Notes under the pieces: model-generated | The model's input: only the letters and a program-made list of their open reading frames with translations | Told to the model about the DNA's origin: nothing | Database searches by the model: none | Part shown: positions 1-6,651 of the stretch, one piece after another | Position numbering within the stretch: position 1 is the first letter of the stretch | How the letters are laid out: every line of letters starts with the position of its first letter | Translations under genes and position numbers: made by a program | Assembly (NCBI GenBank): GCA_050181465.1 | Contig: JBFXDD010000084.1 | Location: forward strand, 1-9,138 | Direction of reading: 5' to 3' | Origin: JACRLW01 sp050181465 | Lineage (GTDB): Bacteria > Planctomycetota > UBA1135 > UBA2386 | Length of the DNA: 9,138 bases

Positions 1-2
1 TG

Positions 3-71
3 AGCATCCACAACATCCACTACTTCCAGGACCTGATGCGCGAGATCCGGGAGTCGGTGCCGATCGGCTAG
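3..71 (+). CDS. tgt: tRNA-guanine transglycosylase (queuine tRNA-ribosyltransferase), C-terminal end only
   Basis: Only the last 22 codons are in the window; the gene begins upstream. The visible residues include IHNIHYFQDLMREIRES and then the stop TAG at 69-71. This matches the conserved C-terminal helix of bacterial Tgt enzymes, recalled as (T/S)IHNL-x-(Y/F)-Y-x-x-LM-x-x-(I/L)R. In that family the enzyme swaps guanine 34 for the queuosine precursor preQ1 in tRNAs with GUN anticodons, in the cytoplasm. The catalytic aspartates and zinc-binding cysteines lie outside the window, so activity cannot be judged. The protein ends soon after this helix, so the tail is shorter than in E. coli Tgt. 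The next gene starts 10 bases after the stop, which suggests cotranscription. The assignment rests on a short but characteristic segment. Confidence 0.78.
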   Translation, partial: SIHNIHYFQDLMREIRESVPIG

Positions 72-81
72 CCTCCCACCC

Positions 82-645
82 ATGGCCTGGATTCGCACGA
101 TCACCGACGCCGAGGCCGAGGGCCGCGTCGCGCAACTCTTCGCCGCCGCACGCGCACGCGCCGGGCGCGTGGCCGGAATCGTTCGCCTCATGTCGCTCGA
201 TCCGGCGATCCTCGACGCTTCGATGGCGCTGTACGGCGCCACCACCACCCACCCGCGCTCGTCCCTGCCGCGCTGGTTCAGGGAACTGGTCGCGACGCGG
301 GTCTCCGCGGCGAACGACTGTCACTATTGAACGCAGTCGCACATGCGGGACTTCCGTGCCGAAGCCCCAACGACGATCCGCGCCGCGTTCGACACCGGCG
401 ATCTCGAGTCCGCGCTCGAACCCCACCTTCGCGGCTTGCTCGACTACGCCGTAAAGCTCACCCGCAACCCTGCCGGCTGTCGCCGTAGCGATGTCGAGTC
501 GCTCCGCGACCTCGGCGCGAGCGACGAACAGATCCACGCCACCGTGCAGGTCGCGGCGTACTTCAACTACATCAACCGGGTCGCCGACGGCCTGGGCGTC
601 GATCTCGACCCCGAGATGGAACCGGCGCCGCGCGGCGAGACCTGA
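82..645 (+). CDS. AhpD-like peroxidase-related selenoprotein (CxxU), read through TGA at 328-330
   Basis: One continuous frame of 187 residues contains a single internal TGA, codon 83. The upstream part (start MAWIRTI) and the downstream part (ending near AYFNYINRVADGLGVDLDPE) are consecutive pieces of one protein of the AhpD / carboxymuconolactone-decarboxylase superfamily, peroxidase-related type. The active-site region reads E68 ... C80-H81-Y82-TGA-T84-Q85-S86-H87. In M. tuberculosis AhpD the equivalents are Glu118, Cys130, Cys133 and His137, with identical spacing, so TGA replaces the reactive second cysteine of CxxC. Sec at a redox cysteine is the classic selenoprotein pattern, and AhpD-like selenoproteins are a known family. 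The likely role is thiol- or selenol-based reduction of (organo)peroxides in the cytoplasm. ATG 82 fits the family N-terminus. No good Shine-Dalgarno is visible, so coupling to tgt, 10 bases upstream, is possible. The alternative is a nonsense mutation or sequencing error, which is less likely because both halves are fully conserved and the stop falls on the one residue that is commonly Sec. Confidence 0.85.
331..360 (+). promoter_or_regulatory. Putative bacterial SECIS hairpin directly downstream of the Sec TGA
   Basis: The RNA just after the TGA can fold as follows: 339-341 (GCA) pair with 357-359 (UGC), then a bulge at 342-345 (CAUG), then 346-348 (CGG) pair with 354-356 (CCG), closing a five-base loop GACUU at 349-353. 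The loop begins 18 bases after the TGA and its first base is G. Bacterial SECIS elements, which bind SelB, typically lie inside the coding region about 16-37 bases after the UGA, with a small apical loop carrying a G in its first two positions. The bulge includes U344, which is base 17 counting from the U of UGA, like the bulged U17 of E. coli fdhF. The stem is short and the loop lacks the fdhF GU pair, so this is supportive rather than decisive. Confidence 0.6.
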
Positions 646-674
646 GTCCAGTTGGATGCAACAAAGCTGGGAAA

Positions 675-702
675 TCGCGCCGGCGGTCACGCCACGGCGC
701 GA
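675..702 (+). terminator. Strong GC hairpin after the selenoprotein gene, terminator-like but without a T-tract
   Basis: Bases 675-681 (TCGCGCC) pair with 696-702 (GGCGCGA), and 682-685 (GGCG) pair with 690-693 (CGCC). This gives an 11-bp stem with a four-base GTCA loop (686-689) and a two-base bulge (AC, 694-695). It begins 29 bases after the selenoprotein stop codon, a typical place for a terminator. No run of T follows; the downstream sequence is C-rich. It could be a U-tract-less terminator, a 3'-end-stabilising hairpin, or part of the leader of the next gene. Confidence 0.45.
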
Positions 703-753
703 CCCCACTCGACCCCGCGTGGATCCTGCCCAACATCACCTGGGCGTGCTCCG

Positions 754-759
754 TATGCT
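754..759 (+). promoter_or_regulatory. Possible -10 element (TATGCT) for the propeller operon
   Basis: TATGCT sits in a GC-rich stretch 48 bases before the ATG at 808 and downstream of the hairpin, where a promoter for the propeller operon would be expected. No convincing -35 hexamer lies 16-18 bases upstream. The call rests on position and a single hexamer, so it is weak. Confidence 0.22.
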
Positions 760-807
760 CGCCGCCCCGTCCGATCACCGGCCGGGCCCGCTCCCGTGGA
801 TCCCTCG

Positions 808-3800
808 ATGCTCCCTAGTCCCATCGCGCACCGACTGATCGTCGGCTTGGTGTTCCTCACGACCTGCAACTCGCTCGCGAGTCAGGACGCCCCCGCAACC
901 GGCACCACCCCGCCCGCGGACGTCGCGGGCGCGGCGCCGGCCCCCGCGAGCCCCGCGCCGGATGCCTTCGCCGCCCTCGCGCCCCAGGTCGAGTGGCGCG
1001 AACTCGGGCCGGCAAACATGGGCGGTCGCATCACCGACATCGACGTTCATCCGAGCCAACCCGAGGTGTGGTACCTGGCCACCGCAGGCTCCGGCGTCTT
1101 GAAGACCAGCAACGCCGGCATCACCTGGCAGAGCTTGTTCCGCAACGAAGGCACGTCGTCGATCGGCGACGTCGCGATCGCGCCGAGCAATCCCGAAGTC
1201 GTCTGGGTCGGCACCGGCGAGGAGAACGGCCGCAACTCAGTGTCCTACGGCGACGGCGTCTACAAGTCGCTCGACGGCGGCAAGACCTTCGCGCACATGG
1301 GACTGCGCGAGACCTTCCAGATCGGCCACGTCGCGATCCATCCGAACGATGCCGACATCGTGTTCGTCGCCGCGCTCGGTCGCCTGTGGGGCGACAATCC
1401 CGATCGCGGGGTGTTCCGCACGACGGATGGCGGCAAGACCTGGCGCAAGGTTCTGTACCTCGACGAGAAGACCGGCTGCATCGATGTCCGCATCGATCAC
1501 AAGGATCCCAACATCGTGCACGCCTGCATGTACGAGCGGCGGCGCGACCAGTTCGACAGCAACGACCCGGCCGTGCGCTTCGGCGCGAAGTCGGGCTACT
1601 TCCGCAGCGCGGACGGCGGCGACACCTGGCAGCGCGTGAGTGACGGCCTGCCGACCTGCCAATGGGGACGCTCCGCGATGACCATGCACGCGGGCGATTC
1701 CAAGATCCTCTACATGCAGGTCGAGACCGAGCGCAGCGGTTGGGCGAACGGCCATGAGCGCTTCCGCGGCGGCGAGCCCAGCGGCAACGCCTACATGGGC
1801 GTGCAGAGCGAGAATCCGAGTGAGGGCGACGGCGCCCGCCTCACCGCGGTGACCAAGGACGGCCCCGCCGAGAAGGCCGGCTTCCAGGTCGGCGACGTTG
1901 TCACGGCGATCGCCGGGCAAGCGGTCGAAGACAACCGAGAACTGACGCGCCTGATCCGCACGCAGAACGGCGGTCAGAAGTCGAAGGTCGCGATCACGCG
2001 CGGTGACGAGAAGCTCGAGATCGAGATCGAGTGGGGCACCCGCGAAGGCGGCGGCGAGCAAGAGGAGGATCGGTTGGCCGGTCAGTACTCCGGTCGCCTC
2101 TACGGGCAGCGCGAGAACGTGCAGCGGCGCCAAGGTGACGACGGCTTCGAGACCGGCGGCATCTTCCGCAGCAACGACGGCGGCCTGCACTGGGAGCGCG
2201 TCAACAGCCTGACCGATCGCCCCTTCTACTTCAGCAAGATCGCGGTCGCCCCCACCGACGCCGACACGGTCTGGAGCTGCGGCATCCCGGTGTTCAAGAG
2301 CACCGACGGCGGCAAGCGCTTCCGACAAGTGCAGCGCAGCATCCACGTCGACTTCCACGGGTTGTGGATCGACCCGCGCGATGTCGATCACGTGCTGGTC
2401 GTCGGCGACGGCGGCATCCATCAAACCCACGACGGCGGGCGAGGCTGGGAACAGCTCGACAACTTCGTGGTCGGCCAGTTCTACAAGGTCGACGTCGACA
2501 CCTCGGATCCCTACCGGGTCTACGGCGGCCTGCAGGACAACGGCACCTGGGGCGGACCCTCGCTGTCGCGCTGGAGCGAAGGCGTCAGCACCGACGAGTG
2601 GGACACGATCGCCGGCGGTGACGGGTTCGGCGCCGCGGTCGATCGCACCGATCCGTCGATCGTCATCTGCACCAGCCAGAACGGCGGCATGCTGCGCGTC
2701 GACGTCGCCCGCGGCGGCACGCGCGGTGTCAGCAAGCCGCGCGACGCCGGCCCGTGGAACTGGGACACGCCCTTCTTCCTGTCACCGCACAATCAGAAGG
2801 TGCTGTACTTCGCCGGCCGCAAGGTCGCACGCTCCATGGATCAGGGCGGCAACAGCGAGTCGATCTCGCCGGAACTCGGTCTGACCGACCGCGGGACGGC
2901 GAGCGCCATCGCGGAGTCACCGCGCGTGGCCGGCCTGCTCTACGTCGGCACCGACGATGGCGCACTCTGGCGCAGCCGCGACGGCGGCAAGAACTGGGAT
3001 GCGATCCACAACCAGGTGACCGGCCTGCGCGGGCCGCGCTACGTGTCGTCGATCCATGCCTCCCACCACGAAGACGGCCGCGTCTACGTCACGTTCGACG
3101 GCCATCGTCAGGACGACGAGACCACCTACGTCTTCGTCTCCGAGGACATGGGCGACAGTTGGCGCTCACTGACCGACGGACTGCCGCGCTCGCAACCCTG
3201 CTTCTGCGTCGTCGAGGATCCCGTCGCGGAGGACCTCTTGTTCCTCGGCACGGAGGTCGGCTGCTGGACGAGCCCCGATCGCGGCGCGAGCTGGCACCGC
3301 TTCGGTCGTGAACTGCCGACCGTGCAGGTACGCGATCTCGTCATCGCCGAGCGCGATGCCGATCTCGTCGCCGCCACGCACGGTCGCGGCATCATGGCGA
3401 TCGATATCCGCAGTCTGCGCGAAGCGGTCGGCGAAGCCCGCAAGGCCGACGTCCATCTCTTCGCCCCGGAAGTCATCACCAAGTGGCGCACGCGCTCGCG
3501 CGGCGTGCAGGGTCAGCGCGATTGGTTCGCGCCCAATCCCGCCGGCGGCGCCACGATCGCACTGTTCTGCGCCAAAGCGCCGAGCGACAAAGCGACACTC
3601 GAGGTGCGCGACCTGCTCGGTGAGCGAGTCGGCAGCGTCGAGTTCGAGAAGGTCGCCGGTGCGCAGGTTCTCTCGTTCTCCGGTCGCAACCTCCGCCCGG
3701 GGAGCTACGGCGTCGTCTTCACCGACGGCGAGGTGACGCGCAGCGTCCCGCTCCTCGTGCGTCCCGACCCCGCACCCCACACCCACCCTCTCTCGCACCC

Positions 3801-3825
3801 CGTTCCCGCCGCCTCCGGCCAGTGA
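808..3825 (+). CDS. Exported BNR/sortilin-type beta-propeller protein with an inserted PDZ domain
   Basis: The protein has 1005 residues from ATG 808, chosen because it begins a clear signal peptide: a short basic N-terminus (HR), hydrophobic core IVGLVFLTTC, and likely cleavage near SLAS/QD. An LTTC at residues 17-20 is a poor lipobox. A Pro/Ala linker (about 26-50) follows. Next come many Asp-box / BNR motifs (S-x-D-GG-x-x-W/F) with the Asp near residues 156, 207, 269, 457, 500, 542 and 725, and degenerate ones near 780 and 824, as in VPS10/sortilin and sialidase-like propellers. A PDZ domain (about 330-409; YMGV loop, then AEKAGFQVGDVV) is inserted between blades. The THGRG motif near 857 closes the propeller. 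Residues from about 882 look like a FlgD-type beta-sandwich, then a Pro/His-rich tail. No sialidase catalytic set is evident, so this is likely a binding or processing scaffold of unknown ligand in the periplasm or outside. It is first in a two-gene operon with its paralogue. Confidence 0.88.
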   Translation: MLPSPIAHRLIVGLVFLTTCNSLASQDAPATGTTPPADVAGAAPAPASPAPDAFAALAPQVEWRELGPANMGGRITDIDVHPSQPEVWYLATAGSGVLKTSNAGITWQSLFRNEGTSSIGDVAIAPSNPEVVWVGTGEENGRNSVSYGDGVYKSLDGGKTFAHMGLRETFQIGHVAIHPNDADIVFVAALGRLWGDNPDRGVFRTTDGGKTWRKVLYLDEKTGCIDVRIDHKDPNIVHACMYERRRDQFDSNDPAVRFGAKSGYFRSADGGDTWQRVSDGLPTCQWGRSAMTMHAGDSKILYMQVETERSGWANGHERFRGGEPSGNAYMGVQSENPSEGDGARLTAVTKDGPAEKAGFQVGDVVTAIAGQAVEDNRELTRLIRTQNGGQKSKVAITRGDEKLEIEIEWGTREGGGEQEEDRLAGQYSGRLYGQRENVQRRQGDDGFETGGIFRSNDGGLHWERVNSLTDRPFYFSKIAVAPTDADTVWSCGIPVFKSTDGGKRFRQVQRSIHVDFHGLWIDPRDVDHVLVVGDGGIHQTHDGGRGWEQLDNFVVGQFYKVDVDTSDPYRVYGGLQDNGTWGGPSLSRWSEGVSTDEWDTIAGGDGFGAAVDRTDPSIVICTSQNGGMLRVDVARGGTRGVSKPRDAGPWNWDTPFFLSPHNQKVLYFAGRKVARSMDQGGNSESISPELGLTDRGTASAIAESPRVAGLLYVGTDDGALWRSRDGGKNWDAIHNQVTGLRGPRYVSSIHASHHEDGRVYVTFDGHRQDDETTYVFVSEDMGDSWRSLTDGLPRSQPCFCVVEDPVAEDLLFLGTEVGCWTSPDRGASWHRFGRELPTVQVRDLVIAERDADLVAATHGRGIMAIDIRSLREAVGEARKADVHLFAPEVITKWRTRSRGVQGQRDWFAPNPAGGATIALFCAKAPSDKATLEVRDLLGERVGSVEFEKVAGAQVLSFSGRNLRPGSYGVVFTDGEVTRSVPLLVRPDPAPHTHPLSHPVPAASGQ
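1795..2034 (+). other. PDZ domain inserted in the first propeller protein
   Basis: Residues about 330-409 show a PDZ pattern: a YMGV carboxylate-binding loop, then VTKDGPAEKAGFQVGDVVTA (the usual PAxxAGxxxGDxI core), and NRELTRLIRTQNGG with the final strand pair KVAITRGDEKLEIEIEW. PDZ domains of this type bind C-terminal or internal peptide ends, for example in HtrA and Ctp proteases and their partners. Here it is flanked by charged, Gly/Gln-rich linkers, so it probably projects from the propeller as a separate module. Confidence 0.85.
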
Positions 3826-3830
3826 GACCC

Positions 3831-3836
3831 AAGGAG
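3831..3836 (+). promoter_or_regulatory. Ribosome binding site AAGGAG deciding the start of the second propeller gene
   Basis: AAGGAG lies six bases before ATG 3843. This supports ATG 3843 over the in-frame GTG at 3822, which overlaps the stop of the upstream gene and would add seven charged residues in front of the signal peptide. It is the clearest Shine-Dalgarno sequence in the window. Confidence 0.8.
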
Positions 3837-3842
3837 ATCACC

Positions 3843-6602
3843 ATGTTGCAGCACACTTCTCTGCTGGCCCTTCCTGCACTGCTCTGCTCGATCGGCCTCG
3901 TTGCGCCCTCTCTCGCCGCGCAGGACGGCAGCGACCGCGTCGCCGAGATGCTCGGCGCGACCAGTTGGCGCGAAATCGGTCCGGTGAACTACACCGGCCG
4001 CATCAACGACGTCGACGTCGATCCGCGCGATCGCTCGGTCTGGTTCGTCGCCAGTGCGACCGGCGGTCTGTGGAAGACCGAGAACGACGGTGCGACCTTC
4101 CGCTCGATCTTCGCGGCAAAGACCGCCTTCTCGATCGGCGACATCGCCGTCGCGCCCTCCGCACCCGACACGATCTACGTCGGCACCGGCGAGGCCAACA
4201 ACCAGCGCAGCTCGTACTGGGGCGATGGCGTGCACAAGACCACCGACGGCGGCAAGACCTGGCAACACGTCGGGCTCGCCAAGAGTGAACACATCGGCCG
4301 GATCGCCGTGCACCCGACGAACGCCGAGGTTCTGTTCGTCGCAGTCGCCGGTGCGCTCTACTCGTCGAACGAAGATCGCGGTCTCTACCGCAGCAAGGAC
4401 GGCGGCAAGTCCTGGCAGCGCGTCCTGCACGTCGATGCCGACAGCGGCGTGATCGACGTCTGCCTCGACCCGAGCAATCCCGATCGCGTGCTCGCCGCCA
4501 GCTACGAACGGCGTCGGCGCGCGTGGGACTTCCGCGAAGGCGGCGACGGCAGCAAGGTATGGCTGAGTGAAGACGGCGGTGAGTCCTTCGATGAAGTGAA
4601 GGGCATCCCCGGCGGCGACATCGGCCGCATCGGCATCGCCTTCGCCGCGTCGAACGCGAAGGTCGCCTACGCGATCGTCGAGAACCTCAACCCTGCGGAG
4701 CGGCAGACTCGCCGCGCGGCGCGCACGACCGACGACGACGGCGGCCGCGATCGAGACTCCGCGCCCGGGGCCACAGCAGTCGCTGCCGCCCAGCCCGCGG
4801 GCGGCGAGGTCTATCGCTCCGACGACGGCGGCAAGAGCTGGGCCAAGGTCAGCACGCGCAAGGTCGGCGGCGAACCGCACTACTACTACGGCCAGATTCG
4901 CATCGACCCGCGCGACGAGAACCGTCTCTACGTCCTCGGCGTCGCCGTCTGGACATCCGACGACGGCGGCAAGAAGTGGAAGACCTCGATCGCACGCAAC
5001 CTGCACTCCGACCATCACGCGCTGTGGATCGATCCTGCGGACCCCGCGCGATTGCTGCTCGGCAACGACGGTGGAATCGCGCTCAGCTATGACCGCGGCG
5101 CCAACTGGCGACACTTCGCCAATCTGCCGATCGCGCAGATCTACGCCATCGGCGTCGACCTCCGCGATCCGTACATCGTCTACGGCGGCACGCAGGACAA
5201 CGGCACCTGGGGCATCCCCTCGCGCAGCACGACCAACGAACGCCTGGGTCGCGAGCACGCACTCAAGATCAACGGCGGCGACGGCTTCTGCGTGCAGGTC
5301 GATCCCGACGAACCGGACATCGTCTACAGCGAGTCGCAGTTCGGCGGCATGAGTCGCCAGAACCTCGCGACCGGGGAGCGCGCGAGCATCCGGCCCTCGG
5401 CACCGCGCGGCGCGCCCGCGCTGCGCTTCAACTGGATGACGCCGATCCTGATCTCGCCGCACAATCCGCGCACCATCTACACCGGCAGCCAGATGCTGCA
5501 TCGGTCCCGCAACCGCGGCGACCGCTGGGAGGCGATCAGCGGCGATCTGACGACCAACGATCCGGAGAAGCTCGCCGGCGACGTGCCGCACTGCACGATC
5601 ACCACCATCGACGAGTCGCCGCAGGTGGTCGATCGACTGCTCGTCGGCACCGACGACGGCAAGGTGTGGTGGACGAACAACGGCGGTCGCGACTGGGTCG
5701 ATCTCACGAGCCGCTTCCCCGAGTTGCCGGCCGGGCGCTGGGTCAGCCGCGTCGCCTTCTCACCGCACGAGTCCGACCGCGCCTACGTGGCGTTCACGGG
5801 TTACCGCGAGGACGATCGTCGGCCATACCTCTACCTCACGACGGACGGCGGCACGACCTTCCGCAGCATCGTCAACGACCTGCCCGCGGAACAGCCGATC
5901 AATGTGGTGCGTGAGCATCCGCGCAATCCCGACTGCGTGTTGGTCGGCACCGAGTTCGGCGCGTACGCGTCGATCGACGGCGGCGGCTCGTGGGTCGCGC
6001 TCGGCAAGGGACTCCCCGCCGTCGCCGTGCACGACCTGTTGGTGCACCCGCGGGAAGACGAGGTGATCGTCGGCACGCACGGTCGCGGTTGCTTCGTGCT
6101 CGACGCGCAGGTTCTCGCCGAGGCGAGCGCCTCCACCCTGCGCAAGCCGTTCCATCTCTTCGCCGCCACCGACGGCCGGCCGACGCGCCGCGTGTTCACC
6201 TCGAATCGGTACCCGGCCGCAGCCGGCTGGCGTGCCGATCAGCCCGACGCATCCCCGCAGTTCCACTACTGGCTCGGTGCGGACACGGAGGAGGACGTGC
6301 GACTCCGCGTGTTGGATGCGACCGGCAAGGAGTTGTGGAGCACCAACGGAGTGCGCGAAGCGGGCTATCACCAAGCCGCCTGGGGCGGCGGCGGTGCGCG
6401 CGGACGCGGCGGCTTCGGTGGGTTCGTCGGCGGTGCGGGCGGCGGCGCAGGTGCCGGGACCGCCGGCGACTACGTCGTGGAACTCAGCGTCGGCGACGCG
6501 AAGTTGCGGCGGACCTTCCGCGTGCATCCCGCACCCGACGGCGCGCTCGACACGACCGGTGTCGAGGACGCCGCGCGCGAGTCCACCGCACGCGACCACT
6601 GA
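3843..6602 (+). CDS. Exported BNR/sortilin-type beta-propeller protein, paralogue with glycine-rich tail
   Basis: The protein has 919 residues from ATG 3843. The signal peptide is MLQHTSLLALPALLCSIGL..., with cleavage near SLAA/QD. Asp-box motifs (D-GG/RG-x-x-W/F) have their Asp near residues 135, 186, 244, 328, 374, 417, 668 and 712. THGRG near 745 marks the propeller end, followed by a FlgD-like beta-sandwich that contains a glycine-rich stretch (about 847-873) before the last strands. It aligns end to end with the upstream protein, for example YGGTQDNGTWG against YGGLQDNGTWG and INGGDGF against IAGGDGF, so the pair are tandem duplicates that have diverged. Where the upstream protein has a PDZ domain, this one has a low-complexity Arg/Asp/Ala linker (about 283-320). 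It starts 17 bases after the first gene, hence the same operon. Likely a periplasmic or secreted binding propeller; ligand and any enzymatic activity are unknown. Confidence 0.87.
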   Translation: MLQHTSLLALPALLCSIGLVAPSLAAQDGSDRVAEMLGATSWREIGPVNYTGRINDVDVDPRDRSVWFVASATGGLWKTENDGATFRSIFAAKTAFSIGDIAVAPSAPDTIYVGTGEANNQRSSYWGDGVHKTTDGGKTWQHVGLAKSEHIGRIAVHPTNAEVLFVAVAGALYSSNEDRGLYRSKDGGKSWQRVLHVDADSGVIDVCLDPSNPDRVLAASYERRRRAWDFREGGDGSKVWLSEDGGESFDEVKGIPGGDIGRIGIAFAASNAKVAYAIVENLNPAERQTRRAARTTDDDGGRDRDSAPGATAVAAAQPAGGEVYRSDDGGKSWAKVSTRKVGGEPHYYYGQIRIDPRDENRLYVLGVAVWTSDDGGKKWKTSIARNLHSDHHALWIDPADPARLLLGNDGGIALSYDRGANWRHFANLPIAQIYAIGVDLRDPYIVYGGTQDNGTWGIPSRSTTNERLGREHALKINGGDGFCVQVDPDEPDIVYSESQFGGMSRQNLATGERASIRPSAPRGAPALRFNWMTPILISPHNPRTIYTGSQMLHRSRNRGDRWEAISGDLTTNDPEKLAGDVPHCTITTIDESPQVVDRLLVGTDDGKVWWTNNGGRDWVDLTSRFPELPAGRWVSRVAFSPHESDRAYVAFTGYREDDRRPYLYLTTDGGTTFRSIVNDLPAEQPINVVREHPRNPDCVLVGTEFGAYASIDGGGSWVALGKGLPAVAVHDLLVHPREDEVIVGTHGRGCFVLDAQVLAEASASTLRKPFHLFAATDGRPTRRVFTSNRYPAAAGWRADQPDASPQFHYWLGADTEEDVRLRVLDATGKELWSTNGVREAGYHQAAWGGGGARGRGGFGGFVGGAGGGAGAGTAGDYVVELSVGDAKLRRTFRVHPAPDGALDTTGVEDAARESTARDH

Positions 6603-6625
6603 GTCCGGCCGCCGAACGAGGCGCA

Positions 6626-6651
6626 AGTCAGGGCACCGAGTCAGGGCACCG
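6626..6651. repeat. 13-bp perfect tandem duplication at the 3' end of the DUF2017-like gene
   Basis: AGTCAGGGCACCG occurs twice head to tail (6626-6638 and 6639-6651), followed by four more matching bases (AGTC, 6652-6655). The second copy contains the stop codon of the minus-strand gene (complement of 6641-6643); the first lies just beyond it, in the short gap between the convergent genes. The protein sequence is not altered by the extra copy. It looks like a simple slippage-type duplication. Confidence 0.9.

Larger units (their letters stand above)
646..807. other. Intergenic region between the selenoprotein gene and the propeller operon
   Basis: These 162 bases hold a strong hairpin (675-702) and a weak promoter-like element near 754. 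A reading frame from ATG 652 runs through this region into the propeller gene. Its product would put about 52 residues rich in Pro, Arg, Ser and Ala ahead of a normal signal peptide, so I treat that stretch as untranslated. A nine-base word, GTGGATCCC or GTGGATCCT, occurs twice, near 719 and 796. Confidence 0.6.

Noticed and set aside
82..330. An 82-residue stand-alone AhpD-like protein, or a nonsense pseudogene
   Set aside because: It would end in the middle of the active-site motif, and the rest of the domain continues in the same frame with full conservation; Sec read-through explains this better. Not absolutely excluded without the Sec machinery genes.
652..807. N-terminal extension of the first propeller protein from ATG 652
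   Set aside because: It would place about 52 Pro/Arg/Ser-rich residues before a normal signal peptide and would run through a strong hairpin. ATG 808 gives a conventional exported protein.
1237..2430. A 397-codon minus-strand open frame opposite the first propeller gene
   Set aside because: Composition-driven shadow of the repetitive DGG-containing propeller sequence; no start signal or recognisable domain.
3705..5591. A 628-codon open frame on the minus strand, antisense to both propeller genes
   Set aside because: It is a codon-bias shadow: the plus-strand proteins have signal peptides, repeat motifs and a ribosome binding site, while the antisense product is Ala/Val/Arg/Asp-rich without family features and crosses a gene boundary.
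808..6602. Assignment of the propellers as sialidases or glycosidases
   Set aside because: Asp-box motifs occur in many non-enzymatic propellers such as sortilins; I do not see the sialidase arginine triad or the RIP motif, so no catalytic function is claimed.
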